This document shows positions 35,279 to 47,262 of a stretch of DNA of 64,000 nucleotides, one piece after another; positions within the stretch are counted from its first letter, which is position 1; every line of letters begins with the position of its first letter. Under the pieces are notes generated by a model. It had not been told where the DNA came from and searched no databases. It saw only the letters and a program-made list of their open reading frames with translations. A program made the position numbers and the translations under genes. This DNA comes from Clytia hemisphaerica (lineage: Eukaryota; Cnidaria; Hydrozoa; Leptothecata; Clytiidae), in assembly GCA_902728285.1 (NCBI GenBank), contig CACVBU010001154.1, positions 620,001 to 684,000 of the forward strand, read 5' to 3'.

Positions 35279-36874
35279 AGGCCCGGAATTCCCGAGTTAT
35301 TTTTTCCGAGTTAAAAAAACCGAGTTAAAAAAAAACCGAGTTATCCCGAGTCATGACGTCATTTTTGGAATTTAGTGACGTCATTTTTCATTTCATAGCT
35401 CGGTTTATTTTGCGTCCTTTAACTTTCCGAGTTATTTTCCATTTTTTAACTCGGGAATCTTTGCTTCCTTTAACTTTCCGAGTTATTTTCCATTTTTTAA
35501 CTCGGGAATTTTTGCTTCCTTTATAACATTCCGAGTTATTTTCCATTTTTTAACTCGGGAATTTTTGCTTCCTTTAACTTTCCGAGTTATTTTTGAATTT
35601 TTAACTCGGGAATTTTTGCTTCCTTTAGCTTTCCGAGTTATTTTCCATTTTTTTTGGCTTGTAAAGTTCCAATAAGGGTCACAAAATCCCGAAAAAATCA
35701 GTTTTTTCCTCGATTTTTGCGGCACATACCCGTCAGCTCGCAACCTTAGTATCCCCGGGGCTTCTATAAAGCCAAACGGGTCTTACACGATCCCTCCATG
35801 ATCGTCTAGGTCAACATTTAAAGACTTTCCACTTTGAAAAAGTAGCGTATTTGACCCCCGGAATGTTTTTTACACGCAAGTCTAATTAGAGCCTTATGAC
35901 ACAAAAAGATTCGAATTCATAATTCGAATGAAAAAGATTCGAATTCATAATTCGAATGTTTTGCAAAGGTAACACGCGCGCGGGAAACTTTCGAATGCTT
36001 TTCTGCAAGTTGATTTGGTGAGTGTGTGCACTCTGGACAGTTTTATTTATTTATTTTTTAACATCTCTCATAAAAATCTACGAATAGTCTGTGAAATGAT
36101 TGATTGATTCAAAATTTTTACAGCGAAGTGGGAAGGACTCAGTGAATTTTTCTGACAATCTTGTCATGTCACTTACAGTATTCTTTAGAAATATAAATTT
36201 TGAAATAGCTTTATCTCATCACTTACCTGCTGTATTTTTTGAGATTCTATTTATGCTCTAATATTTTTGAAGGGCTTACACTTTGTTTATCTAGCAGGTT
36301 TTAACTTCAGATCTTGCTTTTCAATTAATTATTCACTTGTTTGTTGATTATTCATTTTATCAAGCAGGTTAGGGTTTTTCTAGTTGGTAATGGATGGTTA
36401 TGTCTTTGATTTAGGTTGGTATGGGATCAATAGATTAAAACTGTTGTTTTTTATGAAGAAAAATAACTCGGAAAGCTAAAGGAAGCAAAAATTCCCAAGT
36501 TAAAAATTCAAAAATAACTCGGAAAGCTAAAGGAAGCAAAAATTCTCGAGTTAAAAAATCAAAAATAACTCGGAAAGTTAAAGGAAGCAAAAATTCCCGA
36601 GTTAAAAAATGGAAAATAACTCGGAAAGTTATAGGAAGCAAAAATTCCCGAGTTAAAAAATGGAAAATAACTCGGAAAGTTAAAGGAAGCAAAAATTCCC
36701 GAGTTAAAAAATGGAAAATAACTCGGAAAGTTAAAGGAAGCAAAATAAACCGAGTTATGAAATGAAAAATGACGTCACTAAATTCCAAAAATGACGTCAT
36801 AACTCGGGATAACTCGGGTTTTTTTTAACTCGGTTTTTTTAACTCGGAAAAAATAACTCGGGAATTCCAGGCCT
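35279..36874. mobile_element. Foldback-like element with long TIRs built of 51 bp sub-repeats
   Basis: Ends aggcccggaattcccgagtt (35279) and aactcgggaattccaggcct (ending 36874). The inverted arms are about 370-410 bp. Each arm has an outer accgagtt-rich part, two TGACGTCA palindromes, then several 51 bp units (ctttccgagttattttccat...). Flanked by an 11 bp direct repeat CGAATCTGAAG (35268-35278 and 36875-36885), which lies inside a SINE. The middle holds a piece of the 8300/41848 dispersed repeat and no transposase. Open frames in the arms come from the 51 bp units (17 codons), not genes. Confidence 0.88.
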
Positions 36875-36935
36875 CGAATCTGAAGGTCTTTCTTTGGTGG
36901 TGGTTCGAATCCCACTCGGTGCGAAAATTAGACAG
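36875..36935 (+). mobile_element. tRNA-derived SINE, 3' part (box B side)
   Basis: Resumes with cgaatctgaag, then ggtggttcgaatcccac (B-box) and tcggtgcgaaaatt. Rejoining across the insertion gives a tRNA-like order of A-box, anticodon arm and B-box. The SINE body probably continues into 36936-37080. Confidence 0.7.
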
Positions 36936-37236
36936 GTCGAAATTGATGGACAAATGATTGGCAGGTATGAAAACTCAGTCAGAAATGAGAAACTAACTCT
37001 CAGAAAGTAGAAAAACAGATAAGGTGAAAGATAGGAAAGGGAAAATGGGCCGTCAAAAGATGATACTTCTGACCGTCGAAGATACTTCCGTCCGTTCACG
37101 GAAAAAAAATTTGCGGTTAAATTGGTTTAAATGTATAATTTCATAGCAATGAAATCTGTTTGAAAACGAGGACAACAATAAATTTATGCATCTTCGAGAA
37201 GAGTGTATTGTTCTCATTACTGTCAGTTACTTAGGT

Positions 37237-37500
37237 AGTGTCAAATTGTCAGGGCGCGTCAAATTATCAGGGTGCATCGATTTTTTAGGGCGCGTCGATA
37301 TTTTAGGGCGCGTTAAATTTTTAACGCGCGTCAAATTATCTTGGCGCGTCAAATTTTTAAGGCGCGTCAAATTATCAGGGCGCGTCGATATTTTAAGGCG
37401 CGTCAAATATTTAGGGCACGTCAAATTTTTAGGACGCTCCAAATTTTTAGGGCGCGTCAAATTACCAGGGCGCGTAAGCGCGTGGGCGCGTAAGGCGCGT
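37237..37500. repeat. 18 bp minisatellite (ggcgcgtcaaattttta)
   Basis: About 14 imperfect copies of gggcgcgtcaaatttt/atca. Because 18 is a multiple of three, both strands read as six-residue repeats (GRVKFL / TRPKNL). This is a consequence of the repeat, not a gene. Confidence 0.9.
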
Positions 37501-39482
37501 CATTTAGCAGACTCATATCCTTAGCATATTCTTAACTTTTGGCCAATTTCATCATAAATATTCTTATAAATATACCGGGTGGGCCAAATAAAGTCAAAGT
37601 TGTAAGCTTACGGTCAAAGGTTTATAGTTGATTCTTTTTTTATTTTTTAGAGGAAGGCTTAACTTGAATTTTAGTATTATAAAAAACTGTAAAATCGAAA
37701 TTATGATGACCTACCTAAAATGACAACTCATTAAAAATGGTGAGCAAAATTTTCTGTTACACACTTTTTTATATAAGAATGGTGTAAATCCATTTCATCA
37801 TGGATATCCTTAACTTTTTTGGGAAAATTATCCTAAAATATTCTTACAGCATTCTCAAGTTAGGAACTTAATTCAGACTAGATTTGACATTTAGTACATA
37901 CGTCTCAAGCATAAAGACTGGCATTATAATGAATAAAGGAGTGAGCCTTACTAAGGGGGTAATTGGTAATTTATAATTGAAAATGCTAAAAATGGCATTC
38001 TTAGCTTGAGTAGCAAAATTCCATGATGGTGATATTCTTAGCGCATTCTTAATTTTTTGGCCATTTTCATCATGGACATTCTTATAAAGTGTATTCTTAT
38101 AAAAATAAGCGTGTAAGGGGGGTTGTTCTTTTACGGTGTGACGGGATTGGCCCTTTTTTAGTACGGTATTACGGGATTTGACGAAAAAAAAGACGGGAAA
38201 ACGGTATTTTAAAATCAGACGGTGACGGTATTTGGCTTTATTTCTTGTCATTATGCCGGTATTTGAACCTGTACAAACCGGTGTGACGGTGTTATTATTT
38301 TTTTCAATTTTCGGGATTCCGGGATTCAGCAAAAATTTTGACGGGAAAACGGTATTTCGACTTATTAGGACCACCCCTCCCCCGTTTATTATTTTTTAAG
38401 AATATTTTCAGTTGGCAAAATGAAGTCCCCTTATTTTGCTCCAAAAAGCCTGATTTTAGCCTATATTTACCTTAATTTTGGGTTTTCAGAAGTACAATTT
38501 CCAACCCCCCTCCCCCGGCGATTAGGTCCCCCATCTCGTCTATTAAAATTTCGCCGTTTATTTGGAACCTAAGAGTACGCCTAAAGTACTTTCTTCATAT
38601 CTTGCAAAGGACAACTAACCAATATGTTTTCTAATCATTCTTTTCAATTAAAGTCGAGTCTTACCTTAGATACTGTATGAAACAAATAAAAAATATCGGT
38701 CCTTTACACACCATTTTTGACAGAGATCAATACTCGACGCTATTGCCCCGATTATACCCTTAGATGATTAGATGGCTAAACTCTGTCATTCTCGAGGCAA
38801 CATCCCTAACATACTTTCAAGATCTTTCCACCAGACCGACAAATTTTTTTTTGAAACAAACAGGCCTTTAATCTGACTGCCTAAAAGTTTGAAGCTACTT
38901 TTGTACCTACCTAGAGTGTTTGTCTGTCCCCGTGGTAAAGTGGCAATGGCAAAGTTTAGCTATCGTACGGCAAATATTTAGAAAAAAAATCTGCCATATA
39001 TTGAGGAATGTAAAAAATAAACCAAAGAGCTCACCTTTAGGCTGGAAGTTCAATCAGTTTTAAAGTGTTCTTTAAGCAGTCTTCTTTCTTTCTGTCTTTA
39101 AGCTGTTTTTTCACCGACTTATATAAGATAAATACAGGTTTTTTATAAGAATGCAACTCTATAAAGGACTATTGCGGAGACTGTGTGACCTCAGATCTCA
39201 AAAAAAGTTACTAAGGACGGAAGTATTAATTTAAAATTCTTAAAAAATTAAGCTGTTGAATATATTTTAAGAATATTTTAGCTTTAAAATTTCGAAAGAT
39301 AAGAACAGTCGTAAAAACAGCTGTGAAAAATTTTATTTCGTGTTCCTACAAAAAAAGCTTTATCGATTAAACTGATTAATCTTGATTTTTTGCTTGATAA
39401 AAGGCGATCATTAAATCTGTATTAAATCTAAGACAGCTTGTAAAAGATAATATCTTAGATTTGTATCGGTAGAAAGACGTAT
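37501..39482. other. Intergenic; patch of acggta/acggga words
   Basis: 38120-38370 is rich in gacgggaaaacggtattt, acgggattt and gtgacggtat words, recalling a degenerate low-complexity repeat. The open minus frame at 37868-38374 lies over it and has no domain. Nothing else was recognised. Confidence 0.45.
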
Positions 39483-41550
39483 TATTGCTCCCGAAGGGAG
39501 CCTATGTTGCTTCACGAGGCTGGGGATCGAGCTGGCGAAAAATTGTTCAAGAAAAAACGGGACGATGTAACCTAGTGACCGCATCTATAAAAGATTGCCG
39601 TGTGGTGAGCTTTTAAGCTAGCTCGACCGCGCGAACAGATATTTTGCGTTTTTGGCGCTCCAAAGTCATAGCTTGGAATACAACAAAAAGCAATGAAGCA
39701 ACTTGGGACCAGTTGGTTTCAGAAAGTAGAAGGTATAATCCCACAGACTGTTCTGCAACTTTGATAGTAAGTATAATACTATTTTATCAAAAGTAATGTT
39801 TCAGATAGGATGTTTGATTGAAAATTATTTTACAGAATTTCTTTTTACTTTGTATCTTTGTTGTTGGTTAGACATTAGATACTTGTTACTTTTGGGTAAT
39901 TATTATCAGAAATTGGAAAAAACTTTGCATACCACCATTAACGAACCTTCTGTTTATCTCCAGGCGATGTCAATTGAGGGATGGTGAAATTGACACCCAT
40001 GTGTGATCGCCCAATTGTTTAAGTGCGTCTCGCAGACCACGCGTTCAGTCCGGGGTAAGTCTCAAAAAGTAATGTTAAAATCCTCGGACACGCAACAAGA
40101 AAATCCCTGGAGTCCGGGGAATCGGCAGGGTCGTTCGAACATAATTCACCAGAATCTTTTAGTTTCGTTACTGTTCGATTTGGTTGCGGTAATCTAACAC
40201 CTATTATCGTTTGATAATGTTAGATTGGTGTTTGAGAGAAACTTTACATTGCCTCCAAACTGCTGACTGCAGACCTTTCTTGGTCTGCACTTTGTCCAAG
40301 CTAAAATGTAAATTAAATGTTTTTGACTTTTGAATTTTACAATTTTATTACCAGAAAGCTCTACTATTTGGAGGCGATACCAGTTTCCCTCAGTGATTAC
40401 TCTTTTTCACGGTAATCAAACAGTCTGATTGACATCACCTGGATATTTATTACAAATTATCTATTGACAGTTTCTTCTTCTCTATCTGTCTATTCCTATT
40501 TCAGCTTTATGGTTTTGCCTTCCAGCCTTCGTTCATTCACGACAAATACCATACTAACCATTAAAGTAGTTTTACACGTTGGATGTACCGTCAACTGCTT
40601 TAAAGCCAGATTGACATTATATGTTTTTACGAGCTCTGAATCGCTGCTTCAAATACGCTGAGTTTGCACAAAGATAGCAGTTGTTCAACCAATCATCAAA
40701 CTTCATTTTAACATAACATTTTAATGACAAGAGAGTTCTGACTTCAAAATGTTGAACAAGAATTGGTATGAATTGTCTGCGTTTTTAATGGAGCTGTGCA
40801 ATGTTTGTGCAATGGGACACCAAAACAGCAACCATTTTAACCGAACCTCCACAGAATCATCTTTTTTGTACTGTCCAAGAAACATGGATCTGTTTGTTGT
40901 TGAAGAGGATGTGACGATAGAGAGAAAAAGCTGACCAGAAAGCAGTATGCCCCATGTTATCTCAAGTAATCCCATTTTAGAGCAGTTGACAGTACACAAA
41001 CTTGACATTAACACTCCTTTTGTTGGAGAAATTCCTGAAGGATATTTCATGTTGTGTTCCTGTTGTTTGGTTGTATTTTGAATCATTTTGGTTTTGGAAT
41101 GCTTCTGTATCCACTGTATTCTTTACAAAACAATATTACATTACGATATAGACAACAACTTAGCTGAAAATTTTATCATTGTCAAAATATAGTCTTGGAA
41201 ATTATAAATTCATGTTTTGATATGTTTGTTATTTCTATTTTTGTTATTGTTGTTTCAAAGAAAATGTATTTGAGAAGAAAGTCATTCTAAATATTTCCTG
41301 AAGATTATTCAAAGTCCCTGCCTATAAAACATGAAAAGCTTTGTAATTCAAGCTTTATAATGTATCTATTAAAGGGGGCATGTTTAGTGCAAGCTATGGC
41401 TGAGAAAAATTGAATACTTTGCAATATCACTGTATTTCTGACAAAAATAAACACGGCATTTCGCCTTTTCTGAATTTCAATCAATCACTGTCAAATGCCT
41501 GTCATCGGGAGCATCATAGCGAAAGCTACTTGCTAGTATTGTATTATACG
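39483..41550. repeat. Third, diverged member of the 29610/32341 repeat family
   Basis: Starts attgctcccgaagggagcct, atgttgcttcacgag, comparable to attgcccccgcaggagcgta of the other copies. It has ctataaaag at 39587, and towards its end gggggcatgtttagtgcaag (41373) and gggagcatcatagcgaaagc then tacttgctagt (41507-41540), again ending CTAG-T. A short hairpin aatctaaca/gttagatt lies at 40191-40226. Boundaries are approximate. Confidence 0.5.
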
Positions 41551-41847
41551 CCTTTTATTCTCTGTCACAAGTTTCTTCCTTCTTGATTCATCCGTGAGGT
41601 GAAGCATTAAGGTATGGGAGTCACATGAAGGATGGAGAAAATTGAATTTTACATTTTTCATCATATCTTTTGAAGCAGAAAAGATTTTTAAATGGAACTT
41701 TCCAGAAATGTAATATAACTATAGAGAATGTGAAAAATTAAAAAAAATTCTAAAAATAGCCAAGATGGGGGTAATATCAGCCAGGGGGTAATGCACTATC
41801 AAAATACCATGGCAGCGTTTTAGAAAAGTCTATAAAAGCCCCGGGGG

Positions 41848-42160
41848 GGTATTAGGGTTGCGAGCTGACGGGGGGGGGGGTACCGCCCGACTTTCGAACT
41901 TTGGACCCGGGACTAAAATAGAGAAAACAAAGGAAAATTTTGAGAATTTTGCAACACTTAACGGGGCAAATTTCACCAATTTTGACCAAATTTTGATCTT
42001 TCAGGGGGTAAAAAGTTGAAATGTTCCTATTTTTCCGACCCTTAGTGGGACTAAAATTTGATTTTCTGATTTTTCCGACCCTTAGCGGGACTTTGGAAGT
42101 CCAAAAAAGGTACCCTTAAGGGCGGCACATACCGTACCCTCCATTTGCAAGTACCCGCCT
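41848..42160. repeat. Dispersed repeat, copy 2 (inverted relative to 8300-8607)
   Basis: Shares ggttgcgagctgac, ttttgaccaaattt, ccttagtgggactaaa and cttaagggcggcacatac with the reverse complement of 8300-8607. A G-rich run near 41870 begins it. Non-coding. Confidence 0.7.
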
Positions 42161-44061
42161 CGGGATAAAAGCTATTCCAAAAATTTTGGTGAAGCATTTC
42201 TTTCAACTCTTTGCGATCTTACATGGGTCTCATCAAATCTTTACCGGCACGACCAGTTTTCAAGATCTGTTCTGGGAAAAAATGGGACACCTGGAAAATG
42301 TATATCTGTTCTCTAGAAATATTATGCTCCTTGAAAAATATAACAGTTATTCTCTAAGAAAGTCAAAATGCTCCTAGAAAATGAGGCCTTTTAAGAAAAT
42401 TATGAGGCTCCCTGGGAAAAAAATCTGGCATTTGGTTGTGTTTTTCACAATTTAGCTCCTGGATTTTTTGAACAGATTGTCCGCTGGACAATTGTATTTG
42501 TTTTTCCTTAAAATGTGCCCCTGGATTTTAAGAACATATGTCTTTAAAGGCGACACCTGGATTTTACCTGGGTGTTTTGAGGAAAGTCTCTCCTAGATTT
42601 ATTCATAAAATTTACTCTCTTGGAAAAAAAGAACAGCTATTTCAAAAAAATCTGCCGGCGGCTGCTCTTGAGTTTGCTCTTCAATGATTGACTTGAGAGT
42701 TACACAAGGGCGACCAAAACGTATTGGGGCATCCGGACGCCAGGTTATCAATTTCCCGGCTGTTCCTCTCGGGCAAGAAGGGTAGTTCATCTTTTTAACT
42801 TATTTGAATTCAAAATTGGTCCATGATTTGAAAGTCATTCGAAATGAAGTTCCATTGAAAATTTGGAAAGGCCTTTATTGATATGTGTGGGTGGGAATGG
42901 GAAAGATTTTCATAACTCAAACATTTGACTGGCGTCAATAAATGCAATCATTGAAAATAAATGATGTAAATATTTTTTAAAAGCATAAAGCTTACACGTT
43001 TATTTATTTTAAAATATTTGAAGCCTCGGGATGTTCTTAACTTTTTGAGCTTTAAAGGAGGGTCTTTAAGACGTTTTAAGCCTAAAAATGTCCTTAACAT
43101 GCTCTTATTTTCCTATGAAAGTCGATTTTCTAGAGTCAGCAAAGCCTTAAAAAGTTCTTAATTTGTTCTCGACATTTTGGTCATCGAAGCCTGTTCTTGT
43201 ATAGTTTGTTCTTATAAAGAAAAACTTGTATAAGTATATGAAGGCTTCGATTTGCAGATTTTTTAAGCATAACATAAAGCATATACGCCAGTCTGAAATA
43301 TTTTTCAAGTCGTCAATTAAGTTTGAAAGTGGTGAAGTAAAAAAGACCTTCCCTAACTAGCCACATTCCACTGCTTCCAGTCTTCAATGTCTTTGAAAAG
43401 TTTATGCTTGCGAAAAATTCTCAAAAAATTTGGAAATCTTTAAAACCTCGAAATCTTAATAAATATAAAATTTTTGGCATTTTGTTATCCTAAAATCCCT
43501 TTTTAAAGTCGAAGAGCAACCTTCTTTATCGGATTTAAGGAATATTTTTATTTTTTCATTTGAAAATTCTCATTTTTATCCAACTCCAACTTTTTATGCT
43601 CGCGAAAAACATTTTTTCCTCAAATTCGCGAAAATAAATGTTGTAGGACCAAGGGGCAGAGACTTCTTATAAAATAGATGTACTGCAATTAGCAAAATAC
43701 TTGGCTCAAGAAAATACACAAAACATACGTCTCAAAGATCAGAAGTTTTGGCACAAGGTCGAAACATTTCTCAATTAAGGAAGGTCATTGCAAAATAATA
43801 AGTGATCATTAGTATTTTACGAAGATTAAATCAACTGAACTGTCGAAATGTCGATCCAAGATAACATTCTTTTTTTAGTATCCATCTTGATTGGCAAGTT
43901 AGAACAATAGATTAAAACAGATAGCATATAAGAAAACAGGAAAATAGGCAAAGTCAATTAAGGTTGTTAAGCTCGTTGTCCAATTAGCTTTTTTAATCGC
44001 CCAACAACGCGCACAGCTCGAGCGTTTTGGTCGCTGAGCGCTTTTTTACTGCCATTGAAAA
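42161..44061. other. No gene recognised
   Basis: Open frames at 42186-42377 and 42599-42790 lack domains. Words such as tgctcgcgaaaaac near 43590-43640 suggest old element fragments. Otherwise featureless AT-rich sequence. Confidence 0.45.
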
Positions 44062-44226
44062 TTAGAAAAAAGTTGCGCGTAAGAGAAAATCAAAACAAAA
44101 GTAATTGTACATGATAAAAATAAATACACAATCAGAAGCTCCAAATTGACTCCTGTCTCCTTGAGAACCGCCTTCCAGCACTGAAGCTGTATAAATGTGA
44201 GCAGGATCGATCCCATAGTGCCTTAA

Positions 44227-44609
44227 GGGGCCGTCCACATAGTACGTACGCACTAAAATGTCGCAAATCGTACGCAAATGGCTATACCCCCTGGTAAATA
44301 CGTACTTTTTGATTCACCCCCCGCCCTTAGTTGAAGAAAATTTCAAATTCGAATCGTTTGGTCCGGACCTTTATTTCATACATGAAACTCGATGTTTATT
44401 AAGAAACTTTTTCTTTTCCTTGATGCGTAAAAGAAGCGTAAGAGAAAGAAACTGAAAAATATTTTACAAGCAAAAAAGGACTATGGAAAGATTTTCAATG
44501 CGTACGTACATTTTCCTTTGACCCCTCCCCTCCCCCTGTAGGCAAGCATAAGCTTTTGAGAAGATCTCCCCTCCCCCCCTTAGTGCATACATACTATGTG
44601 GACGGCCCC
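44227..44609. mobile_element. 383 bp Harbinger-like MITE in the polymerase pseudogene
   Basis: TIRs GGGGCCGTCCACATAGTACG (44227) and the matching complement ending at 44609 agree over about 26 bp with one or two differences. The target duplication is TAA (44224-44226 and 44610-44612). The interrupted polymerase frame is continuous if the element and one TAA are removed, which supports the boundaries. A 3 bp TWA-type duplication fits PIF/Harbinger. No transposase. Confidence 0.88.
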
Positions 44610-45479
44610 TAAGCACGTAGCTCGGAACGTCTCAAAGACGTCAGCGAGTAGTGAGACGCCCGTCTTCAAATAGACGTCGCGATATTCACCTAGAGTCTTC
44701 CCTTTTATGCTAGCCCACACCTTCTGAGCGTGCTTATAATCATCATCACTAATCTCTTTCATATATCGCCTGCTGTAAAACGCCTCTTTGGGAGGAAGTT
44801 CCGTTCCGTCAAACTATCGCAGTTATCCACATACTCATCCTTACGAGTATGTCGACGCCCTTTCGACGTATGAGCTTAAAAAGCGCCTCGTCAAGGCAAA
44901 ACTCTCAAAGGTTCTTGCACTGACCGTCATCCAACTTTTTCACCAGCTTGTCTAAACTCGACGCCATAAACCACATACTGTCGACAAATCTGAGCTGGAT
45001 CTTCTAAGAGCCTGATCTCTATTCTTGTCAATCACGCCATCGAGCTTCACCTTGATCTTAACGCTGAAGCTAATGTATTTCTCTTTGTTCTTTGCAATGA
45101 CTCTGATGTTGTCTTTGTTAAACTTCTTGCCAAGCTCTTTGATGAACATGTGCGCATCGTAGCCACTAAGGTTACGAAATGCAATCGGCACAAAGTCTGG
45201 GATCCTGTACTTCAGGTTGTAGTTATTATGTGCTGCTCCTTGAAAAAGTCCCGTGTAGTGACAGTGATCTCGGACTTTTCGGTTCTCGGGATCGCCAAAC
45301 GAATTTAAGCAAATGTGACAGCTTTCTGCCGCTTCATACTCTCTCTTCAGAACGTCTGTCAACTTTCTCATAGGCTGTTGAGTATAGACCTCATACAGCC
45401 TCTTAACTTCCTTCTCCACGTAGTCCACAAACTGCTGCACGCATTCTTCACCGCGATAGTTCGTCATCGGGTCAGGAAC

Positions 45480-45685
45480 TAGACGATGTTATCGTCCGTT
45501 TACAGTGATAATAAAGGCGGGAAAAATGGCGGTATGGCGTTATGGCGGTATACGGAAAAAAATCGGCGGGAGAGTTTCGAACACTGTAAACATCTCCGCC
45601 ACTGCTCACTCCACCCGAAATTTATCACGCCTCTCCTAAACTATTCCCTTTTTCAGTGATCTTGTGTAGACGATAGGATCGTCTA
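45480..45685. mobile_element. 206 bp MITE with 9 bp target duplication
   Basis: Ends tagacgatgttatcgtc (45480) and gacgataggatcgtcta (ending 45685), imperfect inverted repeats. Flanked by GTCAGGAAC at 45471-45479 and 45686-45694. The polymerase frame continues across the empty site, confirming the insertion. A 9 bp duplication suggests a Mutator-like (MULE) source. Confidence 0.87.
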
Positions 45686-46449
45686 GTCAGGAACCTCTCC
45701 GTAAGCAAACTCGCTGTGAACACAACAGCCTGACGGAACGTGAGTGTGGAGTTTTTCCGTGTACGAAGCCTTGCCTTTCCTGTCAGTCTTCATCTGATTC
45801 TACTGATTCATCTGAGGATACTCTCAAAATCTGCGTAGAGCATAAAGGGGACCTTGCATTGACACTGCCCGTCGTGAAACTTCAGTCACTTGTCTTTTTT
45901 TGCAGGCATTTTAATTTTTCTCTTCTCCCCTTTAAGTTACTTTACGATAGTAGCCTAGATAGAGATTTTACCGCTATGTAGTGCCTTTTTTCACCGTCGA
46001 TGGTCATGAGCAAATTGGCCTACTTGCTGCACTTACCGTTAAACTCAGACCTCCGAGCTATAAAGATACTCTTCTTGTTAATAAAGAGCACATTAATCGC
46101 GACCTCGGGGTTTCTCTTCTCAAACTTGCCAGTCTTCTGAAGGGCCATCGGAAACTCAAATCCCTCCCAGTTGTACTGGTCTGAAAAGGGTCGCAGCTTG
46201 GTGACGCGTTGAAGATTTTCCTGGGATCTCTTCATGATGTAGCGCTGCTATCAGGGTCCACTTGAAGCATTCTTCGTCTTCGTTCTTCGGGTTGATCACC
46301 GCCTTCTTCTCAACAATCCACTCTGGCAGTTCGATGTGCGAAGACTCGCTTTCGCCTCGTTGAATATTACATAACCTCGGGTTAATAAATCTCAATAACC
46401 AACTTTTACCTATTGAATACTTGTTTAGTATCTTACAAACTCTCACTAC

Positions 46450-46570
46450 AAGTGAAGTGAAAAGAAAAGCAAAAGTAACCGAGTAACTCTTGCTTGCCCC
46501 TTGCTTAAAAATGATTGACAGAGGGGTTGTGGCGGGTTTGCTTCGTGTGCGCACCCTCGACACCATGGCT
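46450..46570. repeat. Segment repeated at 47580-47710
   Basis: Shared words caagtgaa...aaaagaaaagcaa, aaaaatgattgacag and gcgggtttgct occur in the same order in both. The copies flank 46570-47580, which includes the tRNA-like sequence. They may be ends of one element; boundaries not resolved. Confidence 0.5.
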
Positions 46571-46688
46571 TATCTAACCCCCTTACGCTATTGATGATTC
46601 TGATGGACGCGTTGACGATTCCTCCAATTATACGGTACTGGCCTCTTTAAGTCGCAGAATCGTTTATCGGCCCCGGCTCGCGAGGGTG

Positions 46689-46766
46689 TCCCGTGAGCAA
46701 TCTCAGTATTTATCAGGATGTGCACCGCCCGCTACTTTTTGATAAATAGCGAGATTGCTCACGGGA
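46689..46766. repeat. Hairpin: cccgtgagcaatctc...gagattgctcacggg
   Basis: 15 bp perfect arms plus an extended tatttatca/tgataaata match, around a GC-richer loop (ggatgtgcaccgcccgctac). Half of the arm recurs at 47669-47700 (cgtgagcaatctcgttattt), suggesting an element terminus. Confidence 0.8.
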
Positions 46767-47185
46767 ATTTTTTGACCCGCATTCCGCGCGATCGTGTTTA
46801 ATCGCCCGCGCGTGTACGCTCTGTGAATTCTGTCTGCTGTATATGGGTACTGTATGCAAGAAAAAGCTCCTCTCTTCAGTCTTTGTTTTTGAGACTTTAA
46901 GGAGATTGGAGAGTGTCCTAACCCCTAAGATCGATCAGATGGAAATTCTAATTTTACAGGCACTAGCAGGGTTTACAGCCCGTTTGCAGCAGTCCCACAC
47001 TAAAGAGTTTTGTAAATCACCTGAGAATCGGCGATCGGCTCGACCGCATGTTGGAAATGATCTAAAATCATTTGTTTAAGAAGTTAATACCTTGACAGGG
47101 TAAATAAAATTATACAGATCATGGCAAATAAAGATACGAAGATATAATATCTTTTATCATTCATCGATTCTCAAGCGTCTTCAAT
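46767..47185. other. No gene recognised
   Basis: Open frame at 46843-47079 has no domain or splice support. Confidence 0.4.
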
Positions 47186-47262
47186 GGCTGAGTGGAGAAG
47201 GCGGTGGACTGGTAGGTCTGTGAAAGTCGTTTTCGAGAGTTTGAATCCTATACGGTGCGTTG
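47186..47262 (+). mobile_element. tRNA-like (SINE head or tRNA pseudogene)
   Basis: atggctgagtggagaaggcg is a good Pol III A-box and gagtttgaatcctata a weak B-box. The anticodon stem (ggact/ggtct) and T stem pair poorly, so a working tRNA is unlikely. Ends tacggtgcg like the SINE at 35236/36875 (ctcggtgcg). Confidence 0.6.

Larger units (their letters stand above)
44062..46566 (-). pseudogene. Decayed protein-primed family-B DNA polymerase (Maverick/Polinton type)
   Basis: Fragments in polymerase order along the minus strand. 46566-46235: N-terminal piece with ELPEWIVEKKAVINPKN and DEECFKWTLIAALHH. 46235-46020: frame-shifted continuation with FEFPMALQKTGKFEKR and NVLFINKKSIFIARR. 45467-44952: exonuclease-side segment with CHICLNSFGDPENRKVRDHC, AAHNNYNLKYRIPDF and RNLSGYDAHMFIKELGKKF. 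44762-44613: SDDDYKHAQKVWASIKGKTL and LLADVFETF. Below 44227: YGIDPAHIYTA. This family replicates large virus-like transposons of animals by protein priming. Breaks seen: a frame change near 46235, an in-frame stop near 44893, a 206 bp insertion (45480-45685) and a 383 bp insertion (44227-44609). The palm-domain end and the other Polinton genes (integrase, ATPase, capsid) were not found. It is a dead remnant. Confidence 0.82.

Noticed and set aside
35483..36800. Lys-rich and Phe/Leu-rich repeat proteins
   Set aside because: They are translations of the 51 bp (17-codon) sub-repeats in the Foldback-like arms.
37186..37524. Six-residue repeat proteins on both strands
   Set aside because: Product of an 18 bp minisatellite; both strands open for the same trivial reason.
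45470..45695. Link between the GTCAGGAAC duplication and the CAGTCAGGAAC transposon end at 29728
   Set aside because: At 45471 the word is part of the interrupted polymerase frame and is duplicated as target; similarity to the other element's terminus is coincidence.
47186..47262. Functional tRNA gene
   Set aside because: Anticodon and T stems pair poorly and the end resembles the nearby SINE family, so a SINE head or pseudogene is more likely.
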